From NCBI GenBank assembly GCA_039707655.1, contig CM077666.1, positions 391,487,886-391,551,885 of the forward strand: 64,000 nucleotides of DNA. The letters are read 5' to 3'. The notes under the pieces are model-generated. The model did not search any database. It saw only the letters and a list, made by a program, of their open reading frames with translations, and was not told the DNA's origin. Each line of letters starts with the position of its first letter. Position 1 is the first letter of the stretch. The translations under genes and the position numbers were made by a program. This document shows, one piece after another, positions 44,382-56,737 of the stretch. The stretch is from Elymus sibiricus. Lineage: Eukaryota > Streptophyta > Magnoliopsida > Poales > Poaceae.

Positions 44382-46144
44382 ATCTCCCCCTTTTTGGTAA
44401 TTGATGACAACATACATCAAAGCTTCAAATACAGATATAGTAGAGGTATGTATGAAAGCTTTGAAGGAAACATGTAACATGTATGAGCTCCCTTGAACTC
44501 CCCCTGAAGATGTGCATAACATGATGATATCTTATGGGAAATATACATGTAACATGTATCTTGGCTATATGCATCATAGCAATATATATATGACATTGGA
44601 GTATCCACATGTACAAGATTTTCTCCTTGCAAACAATATATACTTAGCAAGAGGTCAACCATGTACATGAGTGTGATGCATATACTTACCATGAAGTTCT
44701 TGATCAAGTACCTGAAGAAATACACTTGAGAAAACAGGGTTAGATAACACAAGATAATTTCTTCAAGAAAAGGACACAAGAGCAACAAGAAACCAAGATT
44801 GGGATGACATGTAGAAGAGAGTATCACTAGGTGAATACTTCTTTGAAGCAGACATGTCCCCAAAATAAATAGTTGTCTCCCCTTAAGGAACTTCTTCTCC
44901 CCCTGAATCTAACATGGATATTGGGAGTAGGTAGGGTGAGAAAACTAGAACAACCAAAGAACAAACTTATCATGTTTCTCTCTCCCCCTAAAAGAAACAT
45001 GTAACATTCTGTCCTCTTGTAAGGTGCATCTCTTGTATAGTGATAAGCTTTGATGTGTATTACTTTCATAAGCTTTGATGTGTATTCCTCTCTCCCCCTT
45101 TGACATCAATTTCCAAGAAGGGACTTCAAGGTTATTGATCAAGTGGGTGTGGTCCTTGAGAAATACAGCTAGATGCATGTGGAGGATAAGAATCATCGAG
45201 TGGAGCTGGAGCAGAAAAACTCAAAAAAATTTGACAGAAAATTCCTTAGAGCAGTCACAATCGGTGACACCGAGTTGAGACAATTCGGTGGAACCGAGTT
45301 TGATGCAATGGAATATTTTGTCAACTCAGCTCACTAGGCAAGGAATTCTCACAAGGATTTGCAATGAATTAACTGCGAATCAAACGAAAAGAAATGAAAC
45401 AAAAACAAAGAAACGTCTAGATGAAGTTTTTTTTGACAAGAAACACTCTAGCAAGAAGGGAACAAGCAGAGGGAACACTAGAGAAGTTCATCTAGATGGG
45501 TCGGCGACTAGGTCACCTATGTTAGAGTATATTGACTTAGGAGTCAAGTGAGAGCACTTGATCATAGGTCATACTCATCGTTAAGCTCAAAATGGGGTTG
45601 CCATTTTTCCTTTAAGCTTTTCAATGTATTCACACCTTGTTGAGTTGCTTTAGCTCATGTCTTTGAGTGAAGCTTCTCTAAGATGTGAGAACTTACATTG
45701 GTATTTGGTGATGTCCATGTAGTTGAACTTGATGTAGATGCTCTTGAGTTGAAGTTGAGAGCGATCCTATCTTTTGTGGTTTATCTTCCTACATGGGTTA
45801 GATTTGCAAGGAACAACATGTATATCCAAAATGACAAGAATGAAGCATAACTCAAATGTTGTCAAAGGATATGTTTAGGTTGTCTTGTTCCTTGTTACTC
45901 CATCAATTGTTGATACTTGGGTTATACAAGATTGCTCAAAATAAGAGTGTGATGCAATCTTGTGTCATGAAGCTTGTCCAAGTACCTACAAAAAGGTTAG
46001 ATACCATACAAGGGAGCAAAATGTCCAAGATATAAAATGATCATGAAAGTATCATGGATTAGTCAAGAATGCTCATGCCCTTGTATGCATCCTCATGAAC
46101 CTCTAGTTCACGTTTGAAGCATCAATGATGTTCAATTCACTTCT
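44382..46144 (-). other. Element J 3' noncoding region with several polypurine tracts
   Basis: No credible ORF is found between the RNase H end and the LTR. On the minus strand the terminal tract AAAAAGGGGGAGAT abuts the LTR (44382-44395). Further AGGGGGAG tracts lie at about 44500, 44878, 44897, 44983 and 45093. Multiple polypurine tracts are a known Sirevirus feature. An env-like ORF, present in some Sireviruses, is not seen. Confidence 0.65.
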
Positions 46145-47152
46145 CTAGTGACAAAACACTTTCTCATCAAGTGGTTTGGTAAAGATGTCCGCCAATTGTT
46201 TGTCAGTACGAACATGTTTAAGGTCAATATCACCTTTCTCAACATGATCTCGAATGAAATGGTGACGAACCTCAATATGCTTAGTTCGAGAATGTTGCAC
46301 GGGATTGTGTGCAATCTTAATAGCACTCTCATTGTCACAAAGTAATGGTACATGTCTCACATGCACACCATAATCTTTAAGAGTCTATGTCATCCATAGT
46401 AATTTAGCACAACATGATCCCGCGGCAATGTATTCAGCTTCGGCAGTAGATAGAGATACGGAATTTTGTTTCTTGGAGGACCAAGACACAAGAGATCTAC
46501 CAAGAAATTGACATGTACCCGAAGTGGATTTTCTATCAACCTTGTCTCCGGCATAGTCCGAATCGGAGTAGCCAACAAGATTGAAAGAAGATCCTTTGGG
46601 ATACCATATGCCAAAGTTTGGTGTATGTATCAAGTATCTCACAATTCTTTTCACCGCCTTAAGGTGACACTCCTTTGGTGCCGCTTGGTATCGTGCACAC
46701 ATGCACACACTTAGCATAATGTCGGGACGAGAGGCACATAGATATAGTAATGAACCAATCATAGATCGATAAACTTTTTGATCAACTGGTTTGCCATCCT
46801 TGGTCCAGTCAAGATGTCCACTCGTGGGCATGGGAGTTTTCATACCTTTACTCTCTTGCATGTTGAACTTTTTGAATAAGTCCTTAGTGTACTTTGTTTG
46901 AGAGACAAAGGTACCTTCCCTAGTTTGCTTGATTTGCAAACCAAGAAAGAATTTGAGTTCACTCATCATAGACATCTCAAACTTCTCCGACATCAACCTT
47001 CCAAACTTTTCACTAAAAGAGGGGTTAGTAGATCCAAAGATAATATCATCAACATAAATTTGGCATACAAATAATTCTCCATTAACCCTCTTAGTGAACA
47101 AAGTTGAATCAATCTTCCCAATTTCAAAACCTTTTTCAAGAAGAAATTTTGT
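46145..47152 (-). pseudogene. Element J reverse transcriptase C-terminal part and RNase H
   Basis: Continues the frame of 47153-49105 after a TAG at 47153-47155. It contains the Copia catalytic motif YVDDIIFGST, SELKFFLGLQIKQ, GSLLYLCASRPDI, and the RNase H region VGYSDSDYAGDKVDRKSTSG, WSSKKQNSVSLSTAEAEYIA, then after an in-frame TAG (46385-46387) [31 protein letters not shown] and [11 protein letters not shown]. Two stop codons are the only visible lesions in this part, so decay is recent. Confidence 0.85.
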
Positions 47153-49105
47153 CTAGCATTTGTACCAAGCTCTAGGGGCTTGCTTGAGACCATAAAGAGC
47201 TTTACGAAGTTTGTACACATGATTAGGTTTTTTGGGATTCTCAAAGCCGGGAGGTTGTTTAACATATACTTCCTCCTCAATTTCACCATTTAAGAAGGCA
47301 CTTTTAATATCCATTTGGTAAAGAGTGATATCATGGTGATTGGCATAAGCAAGTAAAATGCGAATGGATTCAAGTCTTGCAACGGGGGCATAGGTCTCAC
47401 CATAGTCCATACCTTCGACTTGTGTGTAACCTTGTGCTACGAGACGAGACTTGTTGCGTACAACTTGTCCATCTTCATCTTGCTTATTCCGAAACACCCA
47501 TTTGGTTCCAATGATGTTTTGCTCTTCCTTAGGCTTTTCCACCAATGTCCAAACTTGGTTCCTCTCAAAGTTGTGTAGCTCCTCGTGCATTGCATTCACC
47601 CAATCGGGGTCCTTGAGAGCATCTTCTACCTTTAAGGGTTCAACACTAGAGATAAATGAGTAATGCTCACAAAAGTTAGCTAATCGAGATTTAGAGCGAG
47701 TGATTCTCCCGGTTTGGATATCTCCAAGTATTTGTTCGACGGGACGATCCTTGTCGATTCTTGCTCTAACTCGTGCTAGCTTTTTCTTGGGTTGTGGTGA
47801 GGCTTCCTCATCATCGTCATCTTCTTCTTTTTTGATGTTGTCATTGTTCGCTTGTGGAGGTGGAGAAGGAGGTTGAGGTGGATCATCTTGTTGCACTTCC
47901 TCATTCCCATCGTCTTGGCGTGTTCCACTTGTGGATGCCTCCATATCAACTTGTCGTTCATCTTGATGTGAGGTTGGGGCTTCCACTTGAATAGACGAGG
48001 TACTCTCCTTTACTTCCACGGGGCGAATCTTGCCAATGGGCAAGTCTTGGATTGCTTCCGATGGTTCTTTATCTCCTACATCAAGTGGCAATTGCTCGAC
48101 TTGCGAGCCATTAGTCTCATCAAACTTCACATCTACCGTCTCTTCAACTTTTCGAGTGAAGTTGGTGTAGACACGGTAAGTGTGAGAGTTCGATCCATAA
48201 CCAAGTAGGAAACCTTCATGAGATTTAGGAGCAAATTTTGAACGATGATGCTTATCAAGAATGTAACATTTTGAGCCAAATACTCGAAAGTATCCAACTT
48301 GTGGTTTGTTACCAATGAGCAGTTCATACGCCATTTTACCAAGAAGCTTGTGAAGATAGAGTCGGTTTGTTGCATGACAAGCTGTTTCAACCGCTTCTGC
48401 CCAAAAATGTCTTGGCATCTTGTATTCATCAAGCATTGTTCTTGCCATCTGAATAAGTGTACGGTTCTTCCTCTCAACAACTCCATTTTGTTGAGGCGTG
48501 TACGTAGCCGAGAACTCATGTGAAATACCCTCCTCATCAAGAAAGGTGTCCACATTGGCGTTCTTGAACTCCGTTCCGTTGTCACTCCGAACCTTCTTGA
48601 TCTTCACTTCAAATTGATTTTGAGCTTTTCTTGCGAAGTTTTTGAAGATCTTTTGTACCTGTGATTTGTCATCAAGAAAGAACACCCACGTAAATCTGGA
48701 AAAATCATCAACAATGACTAGACCAAAATAGTTACCACCAAGACTCTTATAGGCGTTGGGACCAAACAGATCCATATGAAGTAGCTTGAGTGGTCTCCTC
48801 GTGGTCATAATGTTCTTTACGGGATGGCTTCCTCCAACTTGTTTTCCTGCTTGGCAAGCACTACAAAGTCGATCTTTGTCAAATATAACATCTTTTACTC
48901 CAAGAATGTGATCTCCTTTAACAAGTTTATCTAGGATACGCATACCAACATGTCCAAGTCTTCTATGCCATAACCAACCTTTAGAAGATTTTGCAATTAA
49001 ACATGTACGAGGTTGGGCTCTCTTAGTGAAGTCAACAATGTAAAGATCACCTCTACGAATGCCGGTAAAGACTATATTATGATTATCTTGGCGAAACACT
49101 TGCAA
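47153..49105 (-). pseudogene. Element J integrase and reverse transcriptase N-terminal part
   Basis: About 650 codons. The zinc-binding start has WLWHRRLGHVGMRIL and CSACQAGKQ; the integrase core has HMDLFGPNAYKSLGG, VRSDNGTEFKN and YTPQQNGVVERKNRT, so the D, D, E residues are present. An acidic, Pro-rich linker follows, then the reverse transcriptase start with WVNAMHEELHNFERNQVW, GTKWVFRNK and MDIKSAFLNGEIEEEVYV, ending KALYGLKQAPRAWYKC before a TAG. It joins the protease frame through a frameshift near 49100. Confidence 0.88.
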
Positions 49106-49389
49106 TCTATTTTGGTAAATAGAACATTAAAGCCAAAATCAGCTAGTCTAGATACGGAAAGAAGATTGTAACCAAGAGATTCAACAAGCATAACATTTTG
49201 TATGGAGCTATCATTGGATATGGCCACCTTACCAAGGCCAAGTACCTTACCCTTGGAGTTGTCTCCAAAAGTCACATACTTGCGTGGACCATCATTTTTA
49301 GTAAGCTCACGAAACATGTCTCTATCTCCGGTCATGTGATCGGTACATCCACTATCAAGAATCCACTCTTTTCCTCCGGCCATATAATC
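49106..49389 (-). pseudogene. Element J aspartic protease
   Basis: The frame is the same as gag and follows its stop by two codons. It holds EWILDSGCTDHMTGD (active-site DSG) and ESLGYNLLSVSRLADFG. A frameshift near 49100 moves to the integrase frame. The protease would cut the Gag-Pol polyprotein. Confidence 0.75.
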
Positions 49390-50025
49390 TCAAAGATTTG
49401 CCATAAGACTGAGATTCCTCATGGTCTTCTCAAATTCAATATCAAAGTCTTCGTCTTCATCATAATAGCCACGCTCAACATCATCATCATCATGCAGGTA
49501 ATTAACAAATTCATTAGTCTCATGATCATGACAATGTTCAAGTTTATGAATTCTAATGGTTTCCATGATAATATTGCTAATAGTTCTAACATCTCCTTTG
49601 GCACGCATGAGATCACGAAGCTCAAACAAGCAATCATCAAACTTAGGATCATTAGGACTCATCTTGTGAAAAACGATAGTCTTATGAAGAATCTTATCAA
49701 GACTCTTTAGAGAATAATCAGGATATCGCTTTTCTAAATCATGCCATAGAGTATAAGAACATGCAAAGTTTCGCATACAACCAAGCACAATCTTAGGTAA
49801 TCCTCTAATGATAAGATTGACGGTTCTAAGATTATGAAGCATGTCAATTTCTTCTTCATGAGTAGGATGCAAGGGATCAATAGGGGGCACATAAGGATTA
49901 TGAATATACTTGCTCAAGTTAAACTCATCAAAGATATCAAGCATTTCATCCCTCCAAAAGTTATAATACTCCCCATTGAGAATAGGCACTCTACGTCTAA
50001 TACTCCCGAACGTAGACATATCCAT
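49390..50025 (-). pseudogene. Element J gag, lacking a zinc knuckle
   Basis: The ATG at 50025 lies about 40 bases after the primer site. The protein has RRRVPILNGEYYNFWRDEM, NLIIRGLPKIVLGCM, LWHDLEKRYPDYSLKSLDKI and an acidic tail (YLHDDDDVERGYYDEDEDFD), and ends at a TGA (49390-49392) just before protease. It is about 212 residues, short for Copia gag, and no CCHC motif is present. An internal deletion between gag and protease is the simplest reading. Confidence 0.75.
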
Positions 50026-50066
50026 CTCCCACCAATGGTGATGAGACCAAAGCAATGGAGACCAAT

Positions 50067-50078
50067 GCTCTGATACCA
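50067..50078 (-). promoter_or_regulatory. Element J primer-binding site (initiator tRNA-Met)
   Basis: Minus strand TGGTATCAGAGC, two bases inside the LTR end at 50081. The sequence is the usual plant complement of initiator tRNA-Met. Confidence 0.85.
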
Positions 50079-50080
50079 AT

Positions 50081-51669
50081 TGTAGGATCGAGGAGATAGG
50101 TCTAGAGGGGGGGTGAATAGACTCCTAACCAGCCAAATTAGCAGTTTTTAATTTCTCTTGGAATTTAGGCAGATTTTGGCACAAGTTAAGATCTCTCCAA
50201 TACTTTCTACACATGCATATCTAGAGATTAAGCAGCGTAAATAGTAAAGCATGCAATAGTACGGAAAGTAAAGGGGTAGAATATGGAAGATCAAACACAA
50301 TGAAGACACGGCGGTTTTTGGCGTGGTTCCGATAGGTGGTGCTATCGTACGTCCACGTTGATGGAGGCTTCAACCCACGAAGGGTAACGGCTGCGCGGGT
50401 CCACGGAGGGCTCCTCCCACGAAGGGTCCACAAAGAAGCAACCTTGCCTATTCCACCATGGCTTACGTCCACGAAGGACTAGTCTCACTCGGGGTAGATC
50501 TTCACGAAGTAGGCGATCTCCTTGCCCTTACAAACTCCTTGGTTCAACTCCACATCTGGTTGGAGGCTCCCAAGTGACACCTAACCAATCTAGGAGACAC
50601 CACTATCCAAAAGGTAATAGATGGTGTGTTGTTGATGAACTCCTTGCTCTTGTGCTTCAAATGATAGTCTTCCCAGCACTCAATCACTCCTCACAGATTT
50701 TGCTATGGTGGAAGAAGGATTTGAGTGGAAAGCAACTTGGGAAAGGCTAGAGATCAAGGTTCAAATGGTAGGAATGGAATATCTTGATCTCAACACATGA
50801 GTAGGTGGTTCTCTCTCAGAAAATGTATGGTGGAAGCGTAGGCACGTTCTGAAGGCTCTCCTTACTAAGAAGGATGAGGTGGAGGGGTATATATAGCCTC
50901 CACACAAAATCCAACCGTTACACACTTTTGACCCAACTCGGTGGCACCGAAACAATCATCTCGGTAGCACCGAACTGTGTAAAAGATATGAACTTTAGGA
51001 ATCTCGGTGGGACCGATACGAACAACTCGGATGGACCGAAGTGCAATGGCTAGGGCAATCCTCATCTCGGTGGCACCGATTGCATCAACTTGGTAGGACC
51101 GAAGTGAAGCAATAAGGCAACAGAGACTTGGCAAGCCATCTCGGTGAGACCGATTTGCAAACTCGGTGAGACCGAAGTAAATGCAAACGATTACAGAGAG
51201 TAGGCAAGGCCATCTCGGTGGGACCGAGATCCATTTCGGTGGATCCAATTTGTTAGGGTTTGGCAGTGGCTAAGTCTTGGATGAACTCGGTGGGGCCAGA
51301 TTGGAATTTTCGGTGGGGCCGAGTTGGACTTTAGGTTTAGGACATATTTGGGTAGAGATAGTGGTTGAGGCTTTAGGAATACTGTCACTAAGCACTTGAG
51401 CAAAAGGACCATTAAGCAACACCTCATCCCCTTTCAATAGTATTGGCTTTTCTATGGACTCAATGTGATCTTGGATCACTAAACCAAAAATGTAGAGTCT
51501 TGATCTTTGCCAATTCTTGTCCTTAGCATTTTGAGGGGGTTCCACGTCCTCTTGTCCATGCCACGCCATTGTTGAACTAGTCTAAAATTTACTAGATAAA
51601 AGTATTAGTCCAACACTATGTATGTTGACATAAATTACCCAAACCACCAAGGGAGCAAATGTGCTTTCA
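50081..51669 (-). repeat. Element J 5' LTR (right)
   Basis: 1589 bp with TG...CA ends, TATA box at 50888-50895 (minus GCTATATATACC) and the 12-copy palindrome array. It is followed by GCGGC, which is single-copy in the intact LTR of G at 60658, so the right insertion end is clean. Confidence 0.9.
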
Positions 51670-52295
51670 GCGGCCTTATCCGGCTCAAGTGCCCCGTCGC
51701 GGTGGTGAGCAGCGGCCGGTGGAGCGCGAGCTCGGCCATGGCGCGGCCGACACGAGGGCGGGAGCAGGTAGGTGACAAGGTAGGTGGGCTGGGCCGGTTC
51801 GGCCCAGTGACAGGTAGGCCTCGCCCGTTTTCTTCTCTCTCTGCTTTCTCTTTTTTATTTATTATCAGAGAGGGAAAAGAATATTTGGGACCACCAAATG
51901 AGCTGAGAAAAATGTGGAACTTAGCCCATTAATATCTTTGCATTATTAGGCAGTGCCACAAATATTTTGGGAGGCAAATAATTTCATTTGCATTTTCCCA
52001 CAAATAAAATAGCACTTAAAAATGCTGGAATTGCATTGAATTAATTGCTACTGTCCATCTTTGCATCATGATGATGTTGTTTTTCTTAACAATAAATTGT
52101 TTTGGAATTTTTGCTAAATGATGAACATTTTTCCAGCAACTTTTGTGCAACTCCAAATTTCAATTGCATTTGAATTTGAATTCAGTGGCAGAATTTGAAA
52201 TGAGATATAATCCCAACATGATTAACATTGCAAATCTCAGATGACTTGGCATTAATATGGTGGATCACTGTAGCTCATTACATAGGGGTGTTACA
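51670..52295 (-). repeat. Element G 3' LTR, second segment
   Basis: Matches 60658-61283 of the right LTR with few changes and ends GGGGTGTTACA. The LTR stretch equivalent to 59490-60657 is missing between this and 41633. Confidence 0.9.
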
Positions 52296-52333
52296 ATTCT
52301 CCTCCTCTAACAAGAATTCTCGTCCCGAGAATT
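52296..52333 (-). promoter_or_regulatory. Element G polypurine tract and hairpin
   Basis: The minus strand reads GTTAGAGGAGGAGAAT directly before the LTR. AATTCTCG-TCC-CGAGAATT (52315-52333) is a perfect inverted repeat that overlaps the original end of the pol frame (stop at 52332-52334). Confidence 0.75.
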
Positions 52334-53745
52334 AAGAGGTAGGCTGAAAGAAAGCGGGGTATTCTTCACGAAGACGATCCTTGCGTTCCCAAGTGGCTTC
52401 ATTTTCAGAATGATTCGACCACTGAACTTAAAGAAACTTGATTGCCTTCTGTCGGGTCCGACGTTCAGTTTGATCAAGAATGCGGATTGGATACTCTTGG
52501 TACGACAGATCTTCTCGCAATTCAAGCACTTCATGATCCACAGCTCGGATGGGATCCTTGAAGCAGCGTCGGAGTTGGGATACATGAAAGACATCATGTA
52601 CTTGGGAAAGGTTTGGCGGCAATTCCAATTGATATGCCACTTCTCCTCCACGGGCGAGAATACGGAATGGGCCGATGTAGCGAGGAGCTAACTTGCCCTT
52701 GATTCCGAACCGATGAGTGCCCTTCATCGGGGTAACACGAAGGTAAGCTTGTTCGCCAGGTTGATAGACCATTACCTTGTGTTTACGATCATAAATGCTC
52801 TTCTGACGAGACTGAGCAGTCTTCAGATGTTCACAAACAATACGGACTTGCTCTTCAGCTTGTTGAATAATGCCCAGTCTGACGAGTGATCGTTCCCCAG
52901 TTTCTGACCAATTCAGAGGGGTTCGGCACTTACGTCCATAGAGAACTTCAAAGGGTGCCATCTTCAGACTAGCTTGATAGCTATTGGTGTAAGAGAATTC
53001 GGCATACGGGAGAGATTCCTCCCATTTCTTACCAAATGAGATGACACAAGCTCGAAGCATATCTTCAAGCACCTGATTGACTCGTTCAACTTGTCCCTGG
53101 GACTGAGGGTGAAAAGCAGTGCTAAAGGACAGATGAGTTCCCATATCTTCTTGGAAACTGTTCCAAAACCTGGAGGTAAAGAGGCTGCCATGATCTGAAC
53201 TGATCTCCAATGGAATACCGTGAAGTGACACGATTCTGGAAACATACAAGTCTGCTAACTGACTAGCAGTGATCGTCTCCTTGACTGGAAGAAAGTGAGC
53301 AACCTTTGAGAATCGGTCGATGACGACAAAGATAGCATCATGACCCTTCTGGGATCTAGGAAATCCAATAATGAAATCCATTTCGACCTTATCCCATTTC
53401 CATTCAGGAATATCAAGTGGTTGCAGAGTACCAGCAGGCCTTTGATGTTCAGCCTTGATGCGACGGCAAACGTCACATTCAGCAACATAACGAGCGATAT
53501 CTTGTTTCATACCAGGCCACCAGAATCTCTGATGAATGTCTTGGTACATCTTCGTGCTACCAGGATGAATTGAGAGAGGCATTTCATGTGCTTCTTTCAT
53601 AACGTCCTTCCTCATATCCTGGTTGTGAGTTGTAGGGACCACTAAGCGACCGTTGAAGAACAAACCGTCTTGGTCATCTAGGTAGAAGTGTGAATACTTT
53701 CCTCCCCAAGATATCGTTTAATCTTGTGGACTTTGGAGTCATACT
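52332..53745 (-). pseudogene. Element G integrase and chromodomain
   Basis: Integrase on the minus strand: the zinc-binding motif has HPGSTKMYQDIHQRFWWPGM and CDVCRRIKAEHQ; the core has VEMDFIIGFPRSQKG, SSDHGSLFTSRFW and FHPQSQGQVERVNQVLEDML; the C-terminal module has YDRKHKVMVYQPGEQAYLRV. The frame differs by one from the upstream part of pol, with a frameshift near 53700. A chromodomain follows (REDLSYQEYPIRILDQ) but is cut by an in-frame TAA at 52428-52430; the remaining 31 codons (NEATWERKDRLREEYP) run on to 52332. Chromodomains steer chromovirus integration to marked chromatin. Confidence 0.85.
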
Positions 53746-53746
53746 T

Positions 53747-55669
53747 CTACATACTTCTGATCATATGCTCAAGATTTGATTCAACAACCAGGGTATTGAG
53801 ATGACCCTGTGGAACAATATGGAGGTTCAACTTACGAAGTTCTTCATAAAGCATGGGCTGCGCTTCCTGAACCATGAGGTTATTGCAATAAGCTTTGCGA
53901 CTCAACGCATCGGCCATTACATTAGCCTTGCCAGGGGTATAAGAAATATTCATGTCATAATCGGCTATTGTCTCGAGCCACCTCTGTTGACGAAGGTTCA
54001 GATCTGGTTGGGTGTACAGGTACTTCAAACTCTGGTGGTCCGTGTATATCTCGCAACGATTAACGAGAAGGTAATGTTGCCACAGCTTTAGAGCATAAAT
54101 AACTGCAGCAAGCTCGAGATCATGTACTGGATAATTTTCCTCATGAGGACGCAATTGGCGAGAGCCAAAAGCAATCACTTTTCGCTCTTGCATTAGGACA
54201 CAGCCTAATCCTTGACGGGATGCGTCACAATATATCACAAAGTCCTTGCGAGTATCCGGGGGTGCTAGCACTGGAGCAAATGTCAACTTATCTTTGAGTG
54301 TCTGAAAGCTTTCCTGACATTTTTCTGTCCACTCAAATTTAACACCTTTGTGGAGCAGATCAGTCAAAGGCTTGGCAATCTTTGAGAAATTCTCGACAAA
54401 TCGGCGGCAATAACAAGCGAGGCCGAGAAAACTTCTGACTTGCTTAACATTCTTCGGGGGAGTCCACTCAAGAACAGCCTGAACTCGTTCTGGGTTGACA
54501 GCGATGCCATCTTTGGAAATCACGTGACCTAGATAAGTCACCTCAGATAACCAGAATTCACACTTGGAGTATTTGGCATATAGTTGATGTTCTCGAAGTT
54601 TCTCCAATACCAGCCGAAGATGTTCGGCATGTTCTTCTTCATTCTTGGAAAATATAAGGATATCATCCAAATAAACCACGACGAATTTGTCGAGGTAGTC
54701 CATGAAGATATAGTTCATCAATCGAGAGAAGGTGGATGGAGCATTAGTTAATCCGAAGGACATGACGGTGTACTCGTATGATCCATAGCGAGTAACGAAA
54801 GTGGCCTTCGGAATATCCTCCTTGCGAACTCGGATCTGATGATAACCCAACCTTAAGTCGAGTTTAGAGAACACAGAGGATCCAGCAAGTTGATCATAAA
54901 GATCGTTGATCCGGGGAAGCGGATATTTGTTCTGAATTGTAGCTTGGTTGATAGGCCGATAGTCCTGGACCAATCGGTTCGTTCCATCCTTCTTCTTAAC
55001 AAAGAGCGAAGGTGCTCCCCAAGCAGAAGAACTGGGGCGTATGAAACCCTTTTTAAGCGTCTTGTCAATTTCTTCCTTAATTTCAAGGAGTTCATGTGGA
55101 GGCATCTTGTACGGACGCTTGGCAATAGGAGTGGTGCCTGGTTTCAAGTCGATGATGAACTCGACAGCTCTAACAGGGGGTATTCCTGGAAGTTCTTCTG
55201 GAAAGACGTTCGAAAAATCGTGAACAACTGGAACGTTCTCAATTCCCTCAAGAGGTGAGGCATTCAAAGCATTCAGAGCATATATCTGGCTCTCGGCATC
55301 TTGAACTGTTTGGGCTAAGTATTTGACTGTCTGGCCAGAAGGATGTGTAAGTTGGACTTTCTTAGCGGCACAGTCAATGAAAGCATTATGGGCTTTCAGC
55401 CAGTCCATACCGAGAATGACATCTATGGTAGTAACCTTGAGGGCCATGAGTGAAGCGTAGAACACTAATCCTCCAATTGCAATGTGGTTGTTGTGGGCTA
55501 TCATCGAGGTATTCGACCTGGAACCTGGAGAGCTAACTACCAGCGGAGGGTACATGTTTTCGAATGATAGGTCTTGCTTGCGTGCAAATGCCTCAGATAT
55601 GAAGGAGTGTGACGCTCCTGAATCAAAAAGAATAGAAGCTGGTATTGAGTTAACAGGCAGGGTTCCCAT
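53747..55669 (-). pseudogene. Element G protease, reverse transcriptase and RNase H
   Basis: The protease has [13 protein letters not shown]. The reverse transcriptase has [64 protein letters not shown] and the catalytic YLDD (54662-54673). RNase H has [31 protein letters not shown] and [10 protein letters not shown], ending [12 protein letters not shown]. This 640-codon block is uninterrupted. It ends at a TAG (53747-53749), after which the frame would have led to integrase. Confidence 0.9.
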
Positions 55670-56737
55670 AACGACAGTCAGTTCATTCTGAGCCTTTTCA
55701 GCATCGACATGGTTGGCATGGCCAAGTACAACAGCAGACGGTCCGGTATTATAATTTCAGGGACGATAGCTTAGACGACTCTTCTTACGTCCCACAGTTG
55801 ATCACGGTACATTTTGAGGTTGATCCTGGCGACAGTTGAGAGCACGGTGCCCTGGCTGTCCACACTTGTGGCATAAACCATCATTATGGGGAGGAGCCAT
55901 AGTATTGGGTTGTCCACTTGAGATATTCAATTGTCTTGGGGGTGAAGGCAGACGAGGTGCAACATAAGAAGGCCTCGGTGCAGGGGCAGGTCAATGATGG
56001 ACATTATGCGGAATCCACACTCTGCGCTTCTCAGCAGGCTGACCCGAGGATGAGCCAACATCACGAGTGCGCTTGAGCGACTCCTGGTACTCATTCAAAG
56101 CAGTTTCAATTCGGAAAGACTGGCTGAAAAGTGTTGCAAAGTCTGTAGCTTCATGAACAGCAAGTGCGAGCTTTATATCAGGATGCAGTCCTTCACGGAA
56201 TTTCTCCTGCTTGCGTGTGTCGGTGTCGACGTCATCTTCAGCATAGCGGGATAATTCCAGGAATTTCCTCTGATAAGCATCCATAGTCATTTTGCCCTGT
56301 GTGAGTTTGCGGAATTCCTTCTTTTTCTGGTCCATCAGACCCTGAGGAATGTGCCATGCACGAAAAGCTGACTGAAATTCCTACCAAGTGGTTACTGTCC
56401 CAGCAGGCAGCACACGCCTGTGGCTTTCCCACCATTGAGCAGCTGGACCTTTTAGATGAAATGCCGCAAAGGTGACGTAACTGTCAGGGGCAACTTTAGC
56501 GGACTCCATTTCAAACAGGATATCGCGAAGCCAATCATCAGCATCCATAGGATTGGTGGAGTTGCGGTAAACAGACGGGTTGAGGCGCACAAAATCTTGA
56601 AGTGATATCGGCCCAGGCTCCTGACGAGCATCATTGCTTTCTAATCGGTTCACCAGACTCTCATTGAGGTGACAGTTCAATTCAAACTGCTGCATCATTA
56701 CGGTAATATAGGGTGGAGGTGGAGGATCATCAGCCAT
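55670..56737 (-). pseudogene. Element G gag
   Basis: Starts MADDPPPPPYITVMMQQFEL at 56737. The gag core has MDADDWLRDILFEMESAKV, FHLKGPAAQWWES, FRKLTQGKMTMDAYQRKF and FREGLHPDIKLALAVH. A CCHC zinc knuckle, CHKCGQPGHRALNC, lies at 55832-55873. In-frame stops at 56381-56383 (TAG), 55991-55993 (TGA) and 55757-55759 (TGA) break it. The frame continues directly into protease, so gag and pol formed one ORF. Confidence 0.85.

Larger units (their letters stand above)
42611..51669 (-). mobile_element. Element J: Sirevirus-type Ty1/Copia element, truncated tandem
   Basis: Two near-identical LTRs (42794-44381, 50081-51669) enclose a Copia interior on the minus strand with an initiator tRNA-Met primer site, gag, protease, integrase, reverse transcriptase and RNase H in Copia order. 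Repeated palindromes in the LTR and several polypurine tracts match the Sirevirus type (Maximus group in Triticeae). Beyond the left LTR a further 183 bases repeat the primer site and gag start, so the element continued as a second unit. The right end is clean and followed by GCGGC; the left duplicate is lost. Confidence 0.9.
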
